The notes under the pieces are model-generated. The model saw nothing but the letters and a program-made list of their open reading frames with translations. It was not told where the DNA came from and did no database searches. DNA of 64,000 nt, taken from NCBI RefSeq assembly GCF_002964665.1, contig NZ_PQBZ01000002.1:62001-126000 (forward strand), given 5' to 3'. Of the stretch, positions 1-8,840 are shown one piece after another. Both the position numbers and the translations under genes were made by a program. The DNA is from Pseudoalteromonas sp. T1lg23B. Lineage in GTDB: Bacteria; Pseudomonadota; Gammaproteobacteria; Enterobacterales; Alteromonadaceae. Each line of letters opens with the position of its first letter. Position 1 is the first letter of the stretch.

Positions 1-192
1 ATAGCTGTGTTTTTATAATAGTTGACTTTAATGCCATATGAATGTGCCAGAGAAAAATGATGCGCGCAGTATACTGGAGTTATGGTCGTAAACGGTGTTA
101 TTGACGGTAAAAAGATAAAATTTTGCTTAGATTAAGGTAATTTTGTGATTACCTAGGTAAAATGGCGTTTTGATTTTTACCTGTAGGAGAAA

Positions 193-1140
193 ATGATGGC
201 CATCCAGTGGTTCCCTGGGCATATGAATAAAGCTCGTAATGAGATTAAAGAGATCATGCCGCAGATGGATGTGATTATTGAGGTGCTGGATGCACGTATT
301 CCTTACAGTAGTGAAAACCCGATGGTATCTGCCCTTCGAGGTGACAAACCGGTCATCAAAATACTAAACAAAGCGGATTTAGCCGATCCAGTGTTAACCG
401 AGCAGTGGATGGAGTATTTTGAGCAAGAAAGTGGCGTGAAAGCCATCGCTTTTGGTCATGATAAGGCTGCTGAGGTGCACAAAATAAACGAGTTGTGTAA
501 AAAGCTGGCACCCCACAAAATTGGTGCTGACAAACAGCTAAAAGCTATGATCATGGGGATCCCCAATGTAGGTAAATCAACGTTGATCAATATTTTGGCA
601 GGACGAATTGTGGCTAAAACAGGCAACGAGCCTGCTGTCACAAAAGCACAACAGCGCATTAAGCTAGATGATGGCATTATGCTATATGACACGCCTGGTA
701 TGCTATGGCCAAAAGTTGAAAATGAAAATTCAGGCTATCGCTTGGCTGCAACGGGGGCTATCAGAGACACCGCGATAGATTATGAGGAAGTGGCCAGTTA
801 TACCGCAGAATATTTACTACATGCGTATCCTGAATTACTTAAAGCGCGCTACAAGCTGGACGAATTACCAGAGCAAGATTGGGAATTTATCGAAATAGCA
901 GGTAAAAAGCGAGGCTGTATTCGCGGTGGAAATCAGATTGATACCTACAAGATGTCTGAAATTCTAATCAATGAATTGCGCGACGCAATCATTGGCCGCA
1001 TCACTATGGAAACACCGCAAATGCGCGAAGAGGAAGAAGTGATGGTGGCGCAGCTTAGGGCAGAAGCCGAGGCGAAAAAAGCGGCCAAAGAGGAAGAGAA
1101 GAAACAAAGACGTGCTCGTGCGCGCAAGAATCGTCGCTAA
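193..1140 (+). CDS. ylqF: Ribosome biogenesis GTPase YlqF/RbgA
   Basis: Circularly permuted GTPase of the YlqF/RbgA family, which assists late maturation of the 50S ribosomal subunit in the cytoplasm. The GTPase motifs appear in permuted order: the G4 motif NKADL near residue 59, then the P-loop GIPNVGKST near residue 122, then DTPG near residue 168. The N-terminal IQWFPGHMNKA segment is the family signature. The C-terminus is a highly charged Lys/Arg/Glu tail (about residues 275-315), as expected for an rRNA-binding protein. 315 aa is a normal length. ATG 193 is preceded by TAGGAGA; a second ATG follows directly, so the protein may start one residue later. It is monocistronic here, facing the convergent GGDEF gene. 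Confidence 0.93.
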   Translation: MMAIQWFPGHMNKARNEIKEIMPQMDVIIEVLDARIPYSSENPMVSALRGDKPVIKILNKADLADPVLTEQWMEYFEQESGVKAIAFGHDKAAEVHKINELCKKLAPHKIGADKQLKAMIMGIPNVGKSTLINILAGRIVAKTGNEPAVTKAQQRIKLDDGIMLYDTPGMLWPKVENENSGYRLAATGAIRDTAIDYEEVASYTAEYLLHAYPELLKARYKLDELPEQDWEFIEIAGKKRGCIRGGNQIDTYKMSEILINELRDAIIGRITMETPQMREEEEVMVAQLRAEAEAKKAAKEEEKKQRRARARKNRR

Positions 1141-1161
1141 ACGCCTAACATGGCTGCTTGG

Positions 1162-2577
1162 TTAAGCAGCCAACTCAACTCTGTTTCGCCCCTGATTTTT
1201 TGCTCGATATAAAGCATCATCGGCGCGTTTGATAAACTCATCCTCAGTTTCCAAAGGGTGGTATTGGGCGACGCCAACACTTATTGTAATGGGCACTTCA
1301 CACTTACAGGCAGCAAGCTTTTCTCTCAACTTTTCACTCAGCTGCTGGGCATGATTGAGATAAGAGTTGGGCATTAAGATCATAAATTCCTCACCACCCC
1401 AACGACATATAATATCGCTGTTGTGTGCCACAGATTGGCATAGCTGAGCGAAGTGCTTTAACACTCTGTCGCCCGCCAAGTGACCATGTTGGTCATTCAC
1501 TTGCTTAAAGTGATCAATATCAAGTAGTAATAAGCTCAAAGGCACTCGGCCCATTTTGGCTCTTGTGATATGTTTTTGCAGTTGAGGTTCAAAAGCTTGA
1601 CGGTTCAATACGTTGCAAAGTTTATCGGTAAGCGCAATGGCCTCCAGACGAGATTGGTACTGATTAAAGGTCAACTGTGCTATCGCTAAGATACACAGCG
1701 TTATCACAACACCCAGTAACAAATTTGCGATCAGCGCATCCGTTAATGTGGTTTGCGCAGTGAACTCTTGCTCGACTAACAGATACCAACCTAGTTCAGG
1801 AATGTAACGACTATTTATCAGCCGCTCTACACCGTTTTGTTGAATAGAGAATTTATAGTTGGCTTGCGTTGTTATGGCACTGTGATGAGAATTAAATTCA
1901 GACTCAACAGTGCGATTGGGTAGCAAAGATTGATTGTAGAACAACAGGCGACCTTGATGATCTGCGAAGTAGACTTTACGTCGATACTGGACTTGGTATT
2001 GATTAATGAGCGATTGTAGGTCTGATAACTGAATGCCAACGCCGGCGACACCAAGTAATTCGTCATTGAGCAAAATTTTATGATTTACATACACGATGGC
2101 CGCAAAGTTATCTTGCGGTGTAACATCCACATTAAGAATGTAGTCTCTTTGTGATGGTGTTATGGCTTGTTGGTACCATTGCGCTTCCTGACTATTTAAA
2201 TTTAACTTATGCGTACGGCCATCATAATGGTAATAAGTGAGTGTTTTATGGTCGACTAGAAAGCTGGTCTGGCTTTGGAATAGCTGTTTGGTTTTATCTA
2301 AAAAGGCGAATAGCTGATCGACACTGGCATCGCTGTCATTAAGCCACAAGTGGACAAAATGGTTTTGCGCCATGCTTTGGGCAACATAGATGGGCGCTTG
2401 TAACTGTTTTTGCAGATCAGTGCTGATCAGATGGCTGGTCAACGGCAATGCATCGTCCACGATGCCTTCGCTGAGCGAATTATGCGCCATATGAAAACTA
2501 AACCAACTGGTGAAGGTAAATCCCGCCAATAGCAACAACGTTAAAATAAGGTTGCAGCGGCGTCGAGCATGGGTCAT
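1162..2577 (-). CDS. Membrane diguanylate cyclase with periplasmic Cache-like sensor
   Basis: Predicted inner-membrane diguanylate cyclase making c-di-GMP from two GTP. The architecture is a TM helix (residues 10-28), a periplasmic sensor of about 250 residues resembling double Cache domains, a second TM helix (about 280-300), then a GGDEF domain (about 335-470). The active-site loop reads RWGGEEF and the metal/substrate segment LLLDIDHFKQVNDQHGH is intact, so it is likely active. No EAL or HD-GYP domain is present. The ligand is not deducible. It lies upstream of, and reads in the same direction as, the two small-RNA genes at 2.7-3.2 kb, but their terminators should insulate it. Confidence 0.9.
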   Translation of the reverse strand: MTHARRRCNLILTLLLLAGFTFTSWFSFHMAHNSLSEGIVDDALPLTSHLISTDLQKQLQAPIYVAQSMAQNHFVHLWLNDSDASVDQLFAFLDKTKQLFQSQTSFLVDHKTLTYYHYDGRTHKLNLNSQEAQWYQQAITPSQRDYILNVDVTPQDNFAAIVYVNHKILLNDELLGVAGVGIQLSDLQSLINQYQVQYRRKVYFADHQGRLLFYNQSLLPNRTVESEFNSHHSAITTQANYKFSIQQNGVERLINSRYIPELGWYLLVEQEFTAQTTLTDALIANLLLGVVITLCILAIAQLTFNQYQSRLEAIALTDKLCNVLNRQAFEPQLQKHITRAKMGRVPLSLLLLDIDHFKQVNDQHGHLAGDRVLKHFAQLCQSVAHNSDIICRWGGEEFMILMPNSYLNHAQQLSEKLREKLAACKCEVPITISVGVAQYHPLETEDEFIKRADDALYRAKNQGRNRVELAA

Positions 2578-2676
2578 TTGAGTTATTGTATTTCACGCTG
2601 AAGTACCGTTTATGATACAGAGTGTTGATTTTATAGTCGATTACAGCTAATTACAGCTCGTTTACACTGCATCGTT

Positions 2677-2755
2677 CAGAAATAAAAAAAGCCCACAAGG
2701 GGCTTTTTCATGTCATATCTACCGTCACCGATATGAGCAATGTAGCAAGTAAAAT
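2677..2755. repeat. 79-bp direct repeat, copy A
   Basis: Identical over 79 bp to 2971-3049. It contains the 3' part and terminator of small-RNA copy 1. The 294-bp offset equals the spacing of the two promoters to within about 20 bp, so the repeat is part of a tandem gene duplication. Confidence 0.95.
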
Positions 2756-2880
2756 TGTGAATGCATGGGCCAACAAGCAATGTACTAGCAAGCTTCCCAC
2801 ACCGAGCAGTGTACGTATGCCAAACGAATTCAGGGTGTTAAAACAATTAGAGTAACAAAATAGCGATTTCGCCTTTGTTG
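2684..2880 (-). ncRNA. RyhB-like Fur-controlled small RNA, copy 1
   Basis: Predicted small RNA of about 200 nt. Seen on the minus strand: a -35 TTGACC (2910-2915), a 17-nt spacer, a -10 GATAAT (2887-2892) with a Fur-type palindrome on the -10, an AACAAA...TTTTGTT 5' hairpin, then the core ACATTGCTCATAT (about 2738) and a GCCC-CTTGT-GGGC terminator with a seven-T run ending near 2684. RyhB of E. coli contains ACATTGCTCACAT; ten consecutive bases (ACATTGCTCA) are identical. A second ACATTGCT lies about 45 nt upstream of the first. The size is close to the roughly 225-nt Vibrio RyhB. Start and end are inferred from promoter and terminator. No meaningful ORF covers it. Function (repression of iron-using protein mRNAs with Hfq) is inference. 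Confidence 0.7.
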
Positions 2881-2938
2881 ATATTGATTATCATTTAGAT
2901 CTTGTAATTGGTCAAGACCTATTTGCAAATAATTTTCA
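2879..2938 (-). promoter_or_regulatory. Promoter with two Fur-like boxes, small RNA 1
   Basis: TTGACC-N17-GATAAT on the minus strand. The palindrome at 2879-2893 reads TGATAATCAATATCA, 13 of 14 specified positions of the 7-1-7 Fur consensus TGATAAT-N-ATTATCA, and covers the -10. A second, weaker box TGAAAATTATTTGCA (2924-2938, 12 of 14) lies just upstream of the -35. This is the classical layout for Fur-Fe(II) repression. Confidence 0.72.
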
Positions 2939-2970
2939 TTTAGAGCGTGTATTTTCATACGTGTCGATTG

Positions 2971-3049
2971 CAGAAATAAAAAAAGCCCACAAGGGGCTTT
3001 TTCATGTCATATCTACCGTCACCGATATGAGCAATGTAGCAAGTAAAAT
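2971..3049. repeat. 79-bp direct repeat, copy B
   Basis: Second exact copy of the 79-bp repeat. It contains the 3' part and terminator of small-RNA copy 2. Confidence 0.95.
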
Positions 3050-3196
3050 AGTGAGTTGGTTGAAAGTGATTGTATCAAGGGGCGTTGTTACAAACACACT
3101 CAACCTATGGCTGTTAGCGTGCGCCACACGTCTGTTTCAGGGTCGAGAAACAAGATGAGTTATCTAACAAGGTGAGCCGTCAATCTCGCCTTGTTG
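2978..3196 (-). ncRNA. RyhB-like Fur-controlled small RNA, copy 2
   Basis: Second predicted small RNA, directly upstream of copy 1 on the same strand, about 219 nt. It has a consensus -35 TTGACA (3226-3231), a 17-nt spacer, -10 GATAAT (3203-3208) and a Fur-like box on the -10. The 5' end can fold as AACAAGG...CCTTGTT, the counterpart of the 5' hairpin in copy 1 with compensating base changes. The last 79 bp (2971-3049), holding the RyhB-core-like ACATTGCTCA and the terminator, are identical to copy 1, whereas the middle 120 nt have diverged. The tandem arrangement recalls PrrF1/PrrF2 of Pseudomonas. Termini are inferred. Confidence 0.7.
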
Positions 3197-3254
3197 AGAT
3201 TGATTATCAATTAGATTTGCAGGGGTGTCAACACCTAGTTGAGATTAATTTTCA
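3195..3254 (-). promoter_or_regulatory. Promoter with two Fur-like boxes, small RNA 2
   Basis: TTGACA-N17-GATAAT on the minus strand. Fur-like box TGATAATCAATCTCA (3195-3209, 12 of 14 positions) overlaps the -10. A weaker TGAAAATTAATCTCA lies upstream of the -35 (about 3240-3254, 11 of 14). Box positions relative to the promoter are the same as in copy 1. Confidence 0.68.
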
Positions 3255-3264
3255 TTTTTATTTG

Positions 3265-3578
3265 CAGGGGTTCTAAAGCGCGTTATGTAATATAAAAGTG
3301 ACTATTTGGTTTTTATAATGTTCTGGCTAGTGCAAACCAATAATGTGGCTGTGTACCATCAATCTAATTATGCCTAAATACTCGATACATCGTGCATCGA
3401 CGTAATTTGCGGTAGGGAAGGATGCTCTGTTGGGGATTCTCATTGTTGCGAATTTTCATAAGTCACCCCGAGTAACTTAGCGCATTTGTGGCATTTTTTC
3501 ATCACAGAGTATTCGATCCAGGGAGATTTTGCAGTATAACAAATACGCAAATACACATAATAATTATAAGGTAATTGT
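3265..3578. other. Intergenic region upstream of the GntP permease
   Basis: About 310 bp between the small-RNA promoters and the permease start. It is AT-rich. A reading frame at 3440-3736 on the minus strand overlaps the permease and has no family resemblance or good ribosome site. It presumably carries the permease promoter; nothing else is recognised. Confidence 0.5.
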
Positions 3579-4880
3579 ATGCTTAGCATGGTTGGCCTCA
3601 TCGGCGCGTTGGCGTTATTGATAGCTCTTACGCTCAGGGGCGTTAACTTGTTTATCTCTGCTCCTTTATGTGCCTTGCTAGTGGCACTGACCAGCCAAAT
3701 AGCGGTATTTCCTGTTGTAGAACAACCCGCATTCATCAGTAGTTATATGGCGGGCTTTAGCGGATTTGTTCAAGCTTGGTTTTTTATGTTTTTGCTTGGC
3801 TCATTGTTTGGCAAGTTTATGGAAGATACTGGTTCAGCGGACGCCATCGCCCACTATATTGTCTCTAAATTAGGCATGAAGTATGCGGTATTAGCCGTTG
3901 TCTTGGCCTGTGCGTTACTTACTTATGGTGGCGTCAGTGTGTTTATTGTAGCTTTTTCCGTATTTCCGATGGCATTGAGTTTGTTTAAGGATGCCAATCT
4001 ACCACGGCGATTTATTCCCGCCACTTTGGCATTTGGTTCCGTCACTTTTACGATGACTTCAGCCGGTTCTCCAGAAATCCAAAACTGGATCCCAATTAAA
4101 TATTTGGGAACATCACCCTATGCGGCGTGGCAAGAAAGCTTAGTGGTGGCCATATTCATGGCGGTGTTGGGTTACTTCTTACTGATGCGCATGATCAGAA
4201 AAGCACAGTTAAATGGTGAAGTGTTTGAGGCCAGAGATGATGATCCGATTGAGTCAAAGCGAAGGTTGCCACACCCAATCACAGGGTTGGTTCCTTTAGT
4301 TGTGGTGCTAGCACTCTCATTCACCCTACATGAAGCACTACAACAAAGTGCGCTCATCGTCGCGTTACTCGGTGGAGTGTTGAGTATCTTAATTTGTAAC
4401 TACAAACATTTCGTAAATTTGCAGCAGGCTATTAATCTAGGGACAACGGGGGCACTCGTGGCGATTGGTAATACCGCCGCGGTGGTAGGGTTTGGTGCTG
4501 TCGCTAAAGTTACCCCCGCGTTTAATGAGGCCGTGGCGTTAATGACGCAAATCCCCGGTAACGAATTACTGGGTGCGGCGATTGCGGTCAGTGTGATAGC
4601 CGGTTTAACGGGCTCCGCTTCTGGTGGACAGGCCATCGCATTACCGCTGGTTGCACCGCATTATATGGACTTGGGGGTCAACAATTCGGAATTACATCGT
4701 GTGGTTGCGATTAGTTCGGGAGCCATCGACACTTTGCCTCACAATGGTTATGTCGTCACCACTGTTCGAGCGATTTGTAAAGAAACACATCAGGCAGCAT
4801 ATTGGCCGTTGGCGATGCTAACAGTGGTTGTTCCATTATTAGGGTTGGGTCTTATCCTTAGTCTATTTATATTATTTTAG
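3579..4880 (+). CDS. GntP-family proton symporter permease
   Basis: Inner-membrane secondary transporter of the GntP family (gluconate and other organic acids with H+). The 433 aa are almost entirely hydrophobic, with about 11-13 predicted TM helices. They include the glycine-rich LLTYGGVSVFIVAFSVFPMA segment (near residue 105) and TGSASGGQAIALPL (near 345), both typical of the family. ATG 3579 follows a weak AAGGTAA site. No sugar-acid kinase or dehydratase gene is adjacent, so the substrate (gluconate, glycerate, hydroxybutyrate, citrate-like) cannot be assigned. It stands alone between the small-RNA locus and fusA2. Confidence 0.85.
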   Translation: MLSMVGLIGALALLIALTLRGVNLFISAPLCALLVALTSQIAVFPVVEQPAFISSYMAGFSGFVQAWFFMFLLGSLFGKFMEDTGSADAIAHYIVSKLGMKYAVLAVVLACALLTYGGVSVFIVAFSVFPMALSLFKDANLPRRFIPATLAFGSVTFTMTSAGSPEIQNWIPIKYLGTSPYAAWQESLVVAIFMAVLGYFLLMRMIRKAQLNGEVFEARDDDPIESKRRLPHPITGLVPLVVVLALSFTLHEALQQSALIVALLGGVLSILICNYKHFVNLQQAINLGTTGALVAIGNTAAVVGFGAVAKVTPAFNEAVALMTQIPGNELLGAAIAVSVIAGLTGSASGGQAIALPLVAPHYMDLGVNNSELHRVVAISSGAIDTLPHNGYVVTTVRAICKETHQAAYWPLAMLTVVVPLLGLGLILSLFILF

Positions 4881-5113
4881 CGGTATAATTGCGGTGAACG
4901 GGGCTTAAAATGCCTCAGTTTGCCAAACTTGCAGCATTGTTGTTGATTTTATCTAGATAACCCAATAGTTGCTGTGTTTATTATTACTTATCGCCACGAA
5001 TAAAAACTTTTTCACAAATTGTGCGCATTTTAAGCGATATCAAGGATGATGTTCGCAATAAGAGGTGATATACTCCCGCCGAATAATTTTTCTACTTTAA
5101 ATAGAGCAAAACA

Positions 5114-7201
5114 ATGGCAGATTTATCGAAGTACAGAAACATTGGTATTTTCGCGCACGTTGATGCGGGTAAAACTACCACCACTGAGCGTATCCTAAAG
5201 CTTACAGGTAAGATTCACAAAACCGGTGAGGTACACGACGGTGAGTCTACTACTGACTTCATGGAACAAGAAGCTGAGCGTGGTATCACAATCCAGTCAG
5301 CTGCTGTAACGTGTGAGTGGAAAGGTCACCGCTTAAACGTTATCGATACTCCGGGACACGTTGACTTCACAGTTGAAGTATATCGTTCATTAAAAGTTCT
5401 TGACGGTGGTGTTGGTGTATTCTGTGGTTCAGGTGGTGTAGAGCCACAATCAGAAACTAACTGGCGTTATGCGAACGAATCAGAAGTTGCACGTGTTATC
5501 TTCGTAAACAAATTAGACCGTATGGGTGCTGATTTCTACCGCGTAGTAAAGCAGGTTAAAGATGTACTTGCAGCTAACCCACTTGTTATGACGTTACCAA
5601 TCGGTATCGAAGACGAGTTCTGTGGTGTTGTAGACGTACTTGAAAAGAAAGCATACGTTTGGGATGACTCAGGTCTTCCTGAAAACTACGAAGTAAAAGA
5701 CGTTCCAGCTGACATGGTAGACCAAGTTGAAGAATACCATGAGCTACTTATCGAGTCTGCTGTTGAGCAAGACGACGATCTAATGGAAGCGTACATGGAA
5801 GGTGAAATCCCTTCTATCGAAGATATCAAGCGTTGTATCCGTAAAGGTACTCGTGACCTTGCATTCTTCCCAACTTACTGTGGTTCTGCGTTCAAAAACA
5901 AAGGTGTTCAATTAGTACTTGACGCAGTTGTTGATTACCTACCTGCACCAACAGAAGTTGATCCTCAGCCACTAACTGATCCAGAAACAGGTGAGCCTAC
6001 TGGTGAAGTTGCAACTGTTGACGCTGATCAGCCTCTTAAAGCGCTTGCGTTTAAGATCATGGATGACCGTTTCGGTGCACTTACCTTCATCCGTATCTAC
6101 TCTGGCCGCATGAAAAAGGGTGACACAATCCTTAACTCTGCAACAGGCAAAACTGAGCGTATCGGCCGTATGGTTGAGATGCAAGCAGATGACCGTAACG
6201 AGATTTCTGAAGCGCAAGCGGGTGACATCATCGCGGTTGTTGGTATGAAGAACGTACAAACTGGTCACACGCTTTGTGATCCTAAGCATGAATGTACACT
6301 TGAAGCGATGATCTTCCCTGAGCCGGTAATCTCAATCGCGGTACAGCCTAAAGATAAAGGCGGTAACGAGAAGATGGGTATCGCTATCGGTAAGATGGTT
6401 GCAGAAGATCCGTCATTCCAAGTTGAGACTGACGAAGATTCAGGCGAAACTATCCTTAAAGGTATGGGTGAATTACACCTAGACATCAAGGTAGACATCC
6501 TTAAGCGTACTTACGGCGTAGACCTAATCGTTGGTCAGCCTCAGGTTGCTTACCGTGAAACTATCACGCAAGAAGTTGAAGATAGCTACACGCATAAGAA
6601 GCAATCAGGTGGTTCAGGTCAGTTCGGTAAGATTGATTACCGCATCAAGCCAGGCGAAGTAGGTTCAGGCTTTACCTTCAAGTCTACCGTTGTTGGTGGT
6701 AACGTTCCTAAAGAATTCTGGCCTGCAGTTGAGAAAGGCTTCAAGTCAATGATGGAAACGGGTGTTCTTGCTGGCTTCCCTGTATTAGACGTTGAAGTTG
6801 AGCTATTCGACGGTGGTTTCCACGCAGTTGACTCATCAGCAATCGCGTTCGAAATCGCAGCGAAAGGTGCATTCCGTCAGTCTATCCCTAAAGCGGGCGC
6901 ACAGCTTCTTGAGCCAATCATGAAAGTTGACGTGTTCACTCCAGAAGACAACGTAGGTGACGTAATCGGTGACCTTAACCGTCGTCGTGGTATGATCAAA
7001 GACCAAGAAGCGGGCCTAACGGGCGTTCGCATCAAGGGTGACGTACCTCTATCTGAAATGTTCGGATACATCGGTCACTTACGTACAATTACTTCAGGTC
7101 GTGGTCAGTTCTCTATGGAGTTCTCACACTACGCACCATGTCCGCAAAACGTTGCTGACACTGTAATTGCTGCAGAAAAAGAGAAGAAAGCGGCTAAGTA
7201 A
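5114..7201 (+). CDS. fusA2: Elongation factor G, second type (EF-G2)
   Basis: Translational GTPase of the EF-G family, 695 aa, with all five domains. G1 is [15 protein letters not shown] (near residue 14), G3 DTPGHVDF and G4 NKLDRMGA. It differs from the str-operon EF-G of gammaproteobacteria: the N-terminus begins directly with [19 protein letters not shown] and the G-domain is shorter. It also stands alone rather than next to rpsG or tuf. This matches the EF-G2 paralogue seen in Vibrio, Shewanella and Pseudoalteromonas. Codon use is strongly biased to highly-expressed-gene codons (GGT, CGT, AAC, GAA), like tuf in this window. It could act in translocation or ribosome recycling; the exact role of EF-G2 is uncertain. 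Confidence 0.92.
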   Translation: MADLSKYRNIGIFAHVDAGKTTTTERILKLTGKIHKTGEVHDGESTTDFMEQEAERGITIQSAAVTCEWKGHRLNVIDTPGHVDFTVEVYRSLKVLDGGVGVFCGSGGVEPQSETNWRYANESEVARVIFVNKLDRMGADFYRVVKQVKDVLAANPLVMTLPIGIEDEFCGVVDVLEKKAYVWDDSGLPENYEVKDVPADMVDQVEEYHELLIESAVEQDDDLMEAYMEGEIPSIEDIKRCIRKGTRDLAFFPTYCGSAFKNKGVQLVLDAVVDYLPAPTEVDPQPLTDPETGEPTGEVATVDADQPLKALAFKIMDDRFGALTFIRIYSGRMKKGDTILNSATGKTERIGRMVEMQADDRNEISEAQAGDIIAVVGMKNVQTGHTLCDPKHECTLEAMIFPEPVISIAVQPKDKGGNEKMGIAIGKMVAEDPSFQVETDEDSGETILKGMGELHLDIKVDILKRTYGVDLIVGQPQVAYRETITQEVEDSYTHKKQSGGSGQFGKIDYRIKPGEVGSGFTFKSTVVGGNVPKEFWPAVEKGFKSMMETGVLAGFPVLDVEVELFDGGFHAVDSSAIAFEIAAKGAFRQSIPKAGAQLLEPIMKVDVFTPEDNVGDVIGDLNRRRGMIKDQEAGLTGVRIKGDVPLSEMFGYIGHLRTITSGRGQFSMEFSHYAPCPQNVADTVIAAEKEKKAAK

Positions 7202-7223
7202 TCTTAAGCACTTTTTGAAATTT

Positions 7224-7255
7224 AAAAAACCGCTTGATTTTTAAGCGGTTTTTTT
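7224..7255 (+). terminator. Rho-independent terminator of fusA2
   Basis: AAACCGCTT / AAGCGGTTT, a 9-bp stem with a 7-nt loop followed by a T-run, 23 bp after the fusA2 stop. Confidence 0.92.
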
Positions 7256-7381
7256 ATACATGTAAGGAAATAAAAATTTCATGTAAACAGTTGTTTTTTT
7301 GGGAACGATCAGTGTTATTATTGCTGTATGCAAAATAAGCAAATATCATGTGAATGATAAAAAAATATAAGGAGGTGTGTG

Positions 7382-7777
7382 TTGAGAACAGTCTATTTGT
7401 CGGTAAACTGGCTGCTTTATGGTTTTTTTCTATTAGTACTTCTTGGGCTCTTTAGGGTCGTGGTCTTATTTGACTTCGTGAATTTGCCCATCTCCGTTTT
7501 AGTATACTCCGCGATTGGAGCGAGCCTAGTTTCTTTGGCGCTTGCATTGGCGAAAAAACGATTTGTGCAGGTTGATAAAGCGGGCATATGCTACTCATCA
7601 GGCTTGCGTACACACTATATTAGCCGCGAAGACATTGTTCGTATATATCGTAAGAAATTGCTTTTGTTAACTTTCTTTGTGGTGGAAACGAATGACAATA
7701 CGGCTAAATCATTTTACAGTTGGTCGCTGAGTGAAGCGGACTTTGACAGAGCAAATCAACTGTTATCAAATAAATAA
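7382..7777 (+). CDS. Small membrane protein, function unknown
   Basis: 131-aa protein not assigned to a family. There are two hydrophobic helices (about residues 8-30 and 36-58), then a cytoplasmic segment of about 70 residues with alternating beta-like strands (YISREDIVRIYRKK, LLLLTFFVVET). This recalls small bacterial PH-like proteins. Start choice: an unusually strong AAGGAGGT lies at 7369-7376. The GTG at 7379 is only 3 nt from it, whereas TTG 7382 has normal spacing, so TTG is preferred. It is a single gene with its own terminator and converges on hemB. Confidence 0.6.
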   Translation: MRTVYLSVNWLLYGFFLLVLLGLFRVVVLFDFVNLPISVLVYSAIGASLVSLALALAKKRFVQVDKAGICYSSGLRTHYISREDIVRIYRKKLLLLTFFVVETNDNTAKSFYSWSLSEADFDRANQLLSNK

Positions 7778-7804
7778 AAATGCGCCAATGACGACGCATT
7801 TTTT
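7776..7804. terminator. Bidirectional terminator
   Basis: AAAAATGCG / CGCATTTTT stem (7776-7784 with 7795-7803) between the convergent small membrane protein gene and hemB. A/T tracts on both sides serve both strands. Confidence 0.85.
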
Positions 7805-7815
7805 ATATTTACATG

Positions 7816-8835
<1,020 letters not shown>

Positions 8836-8840
8836 CTAAA

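Noticed and set aside
2684..3000. Plus-strand terminators of unknown genes from the GCCCACAAGGGGC hairpins
   Set aside because: The hairpins are symmetrical, but promoters, Fur-like boxes and the RyhB core are all oriented for the minus strand, so they are read as minus-strand terminators.
2961..3158. 65-codon plus-strand ORF across the repeat region
   Set aside because: It lies antisense to the second small-RNA gene, has no ribosome site, and covers the exact 79-bp repeat and terminator; the RNA interpretation explains the sequence better.
3440..3736. 98-codon minus-strand ORF overlapping the GntP permease start
   Set aside because: Antisense to a well-supported permease gene, with no family resemblance and no ribosome site.
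5972..6289. 105-codon antisense ORF inside fusA2
   Set aside because: Shadow of the strongly biased codon use of EF-G2; no independent support.
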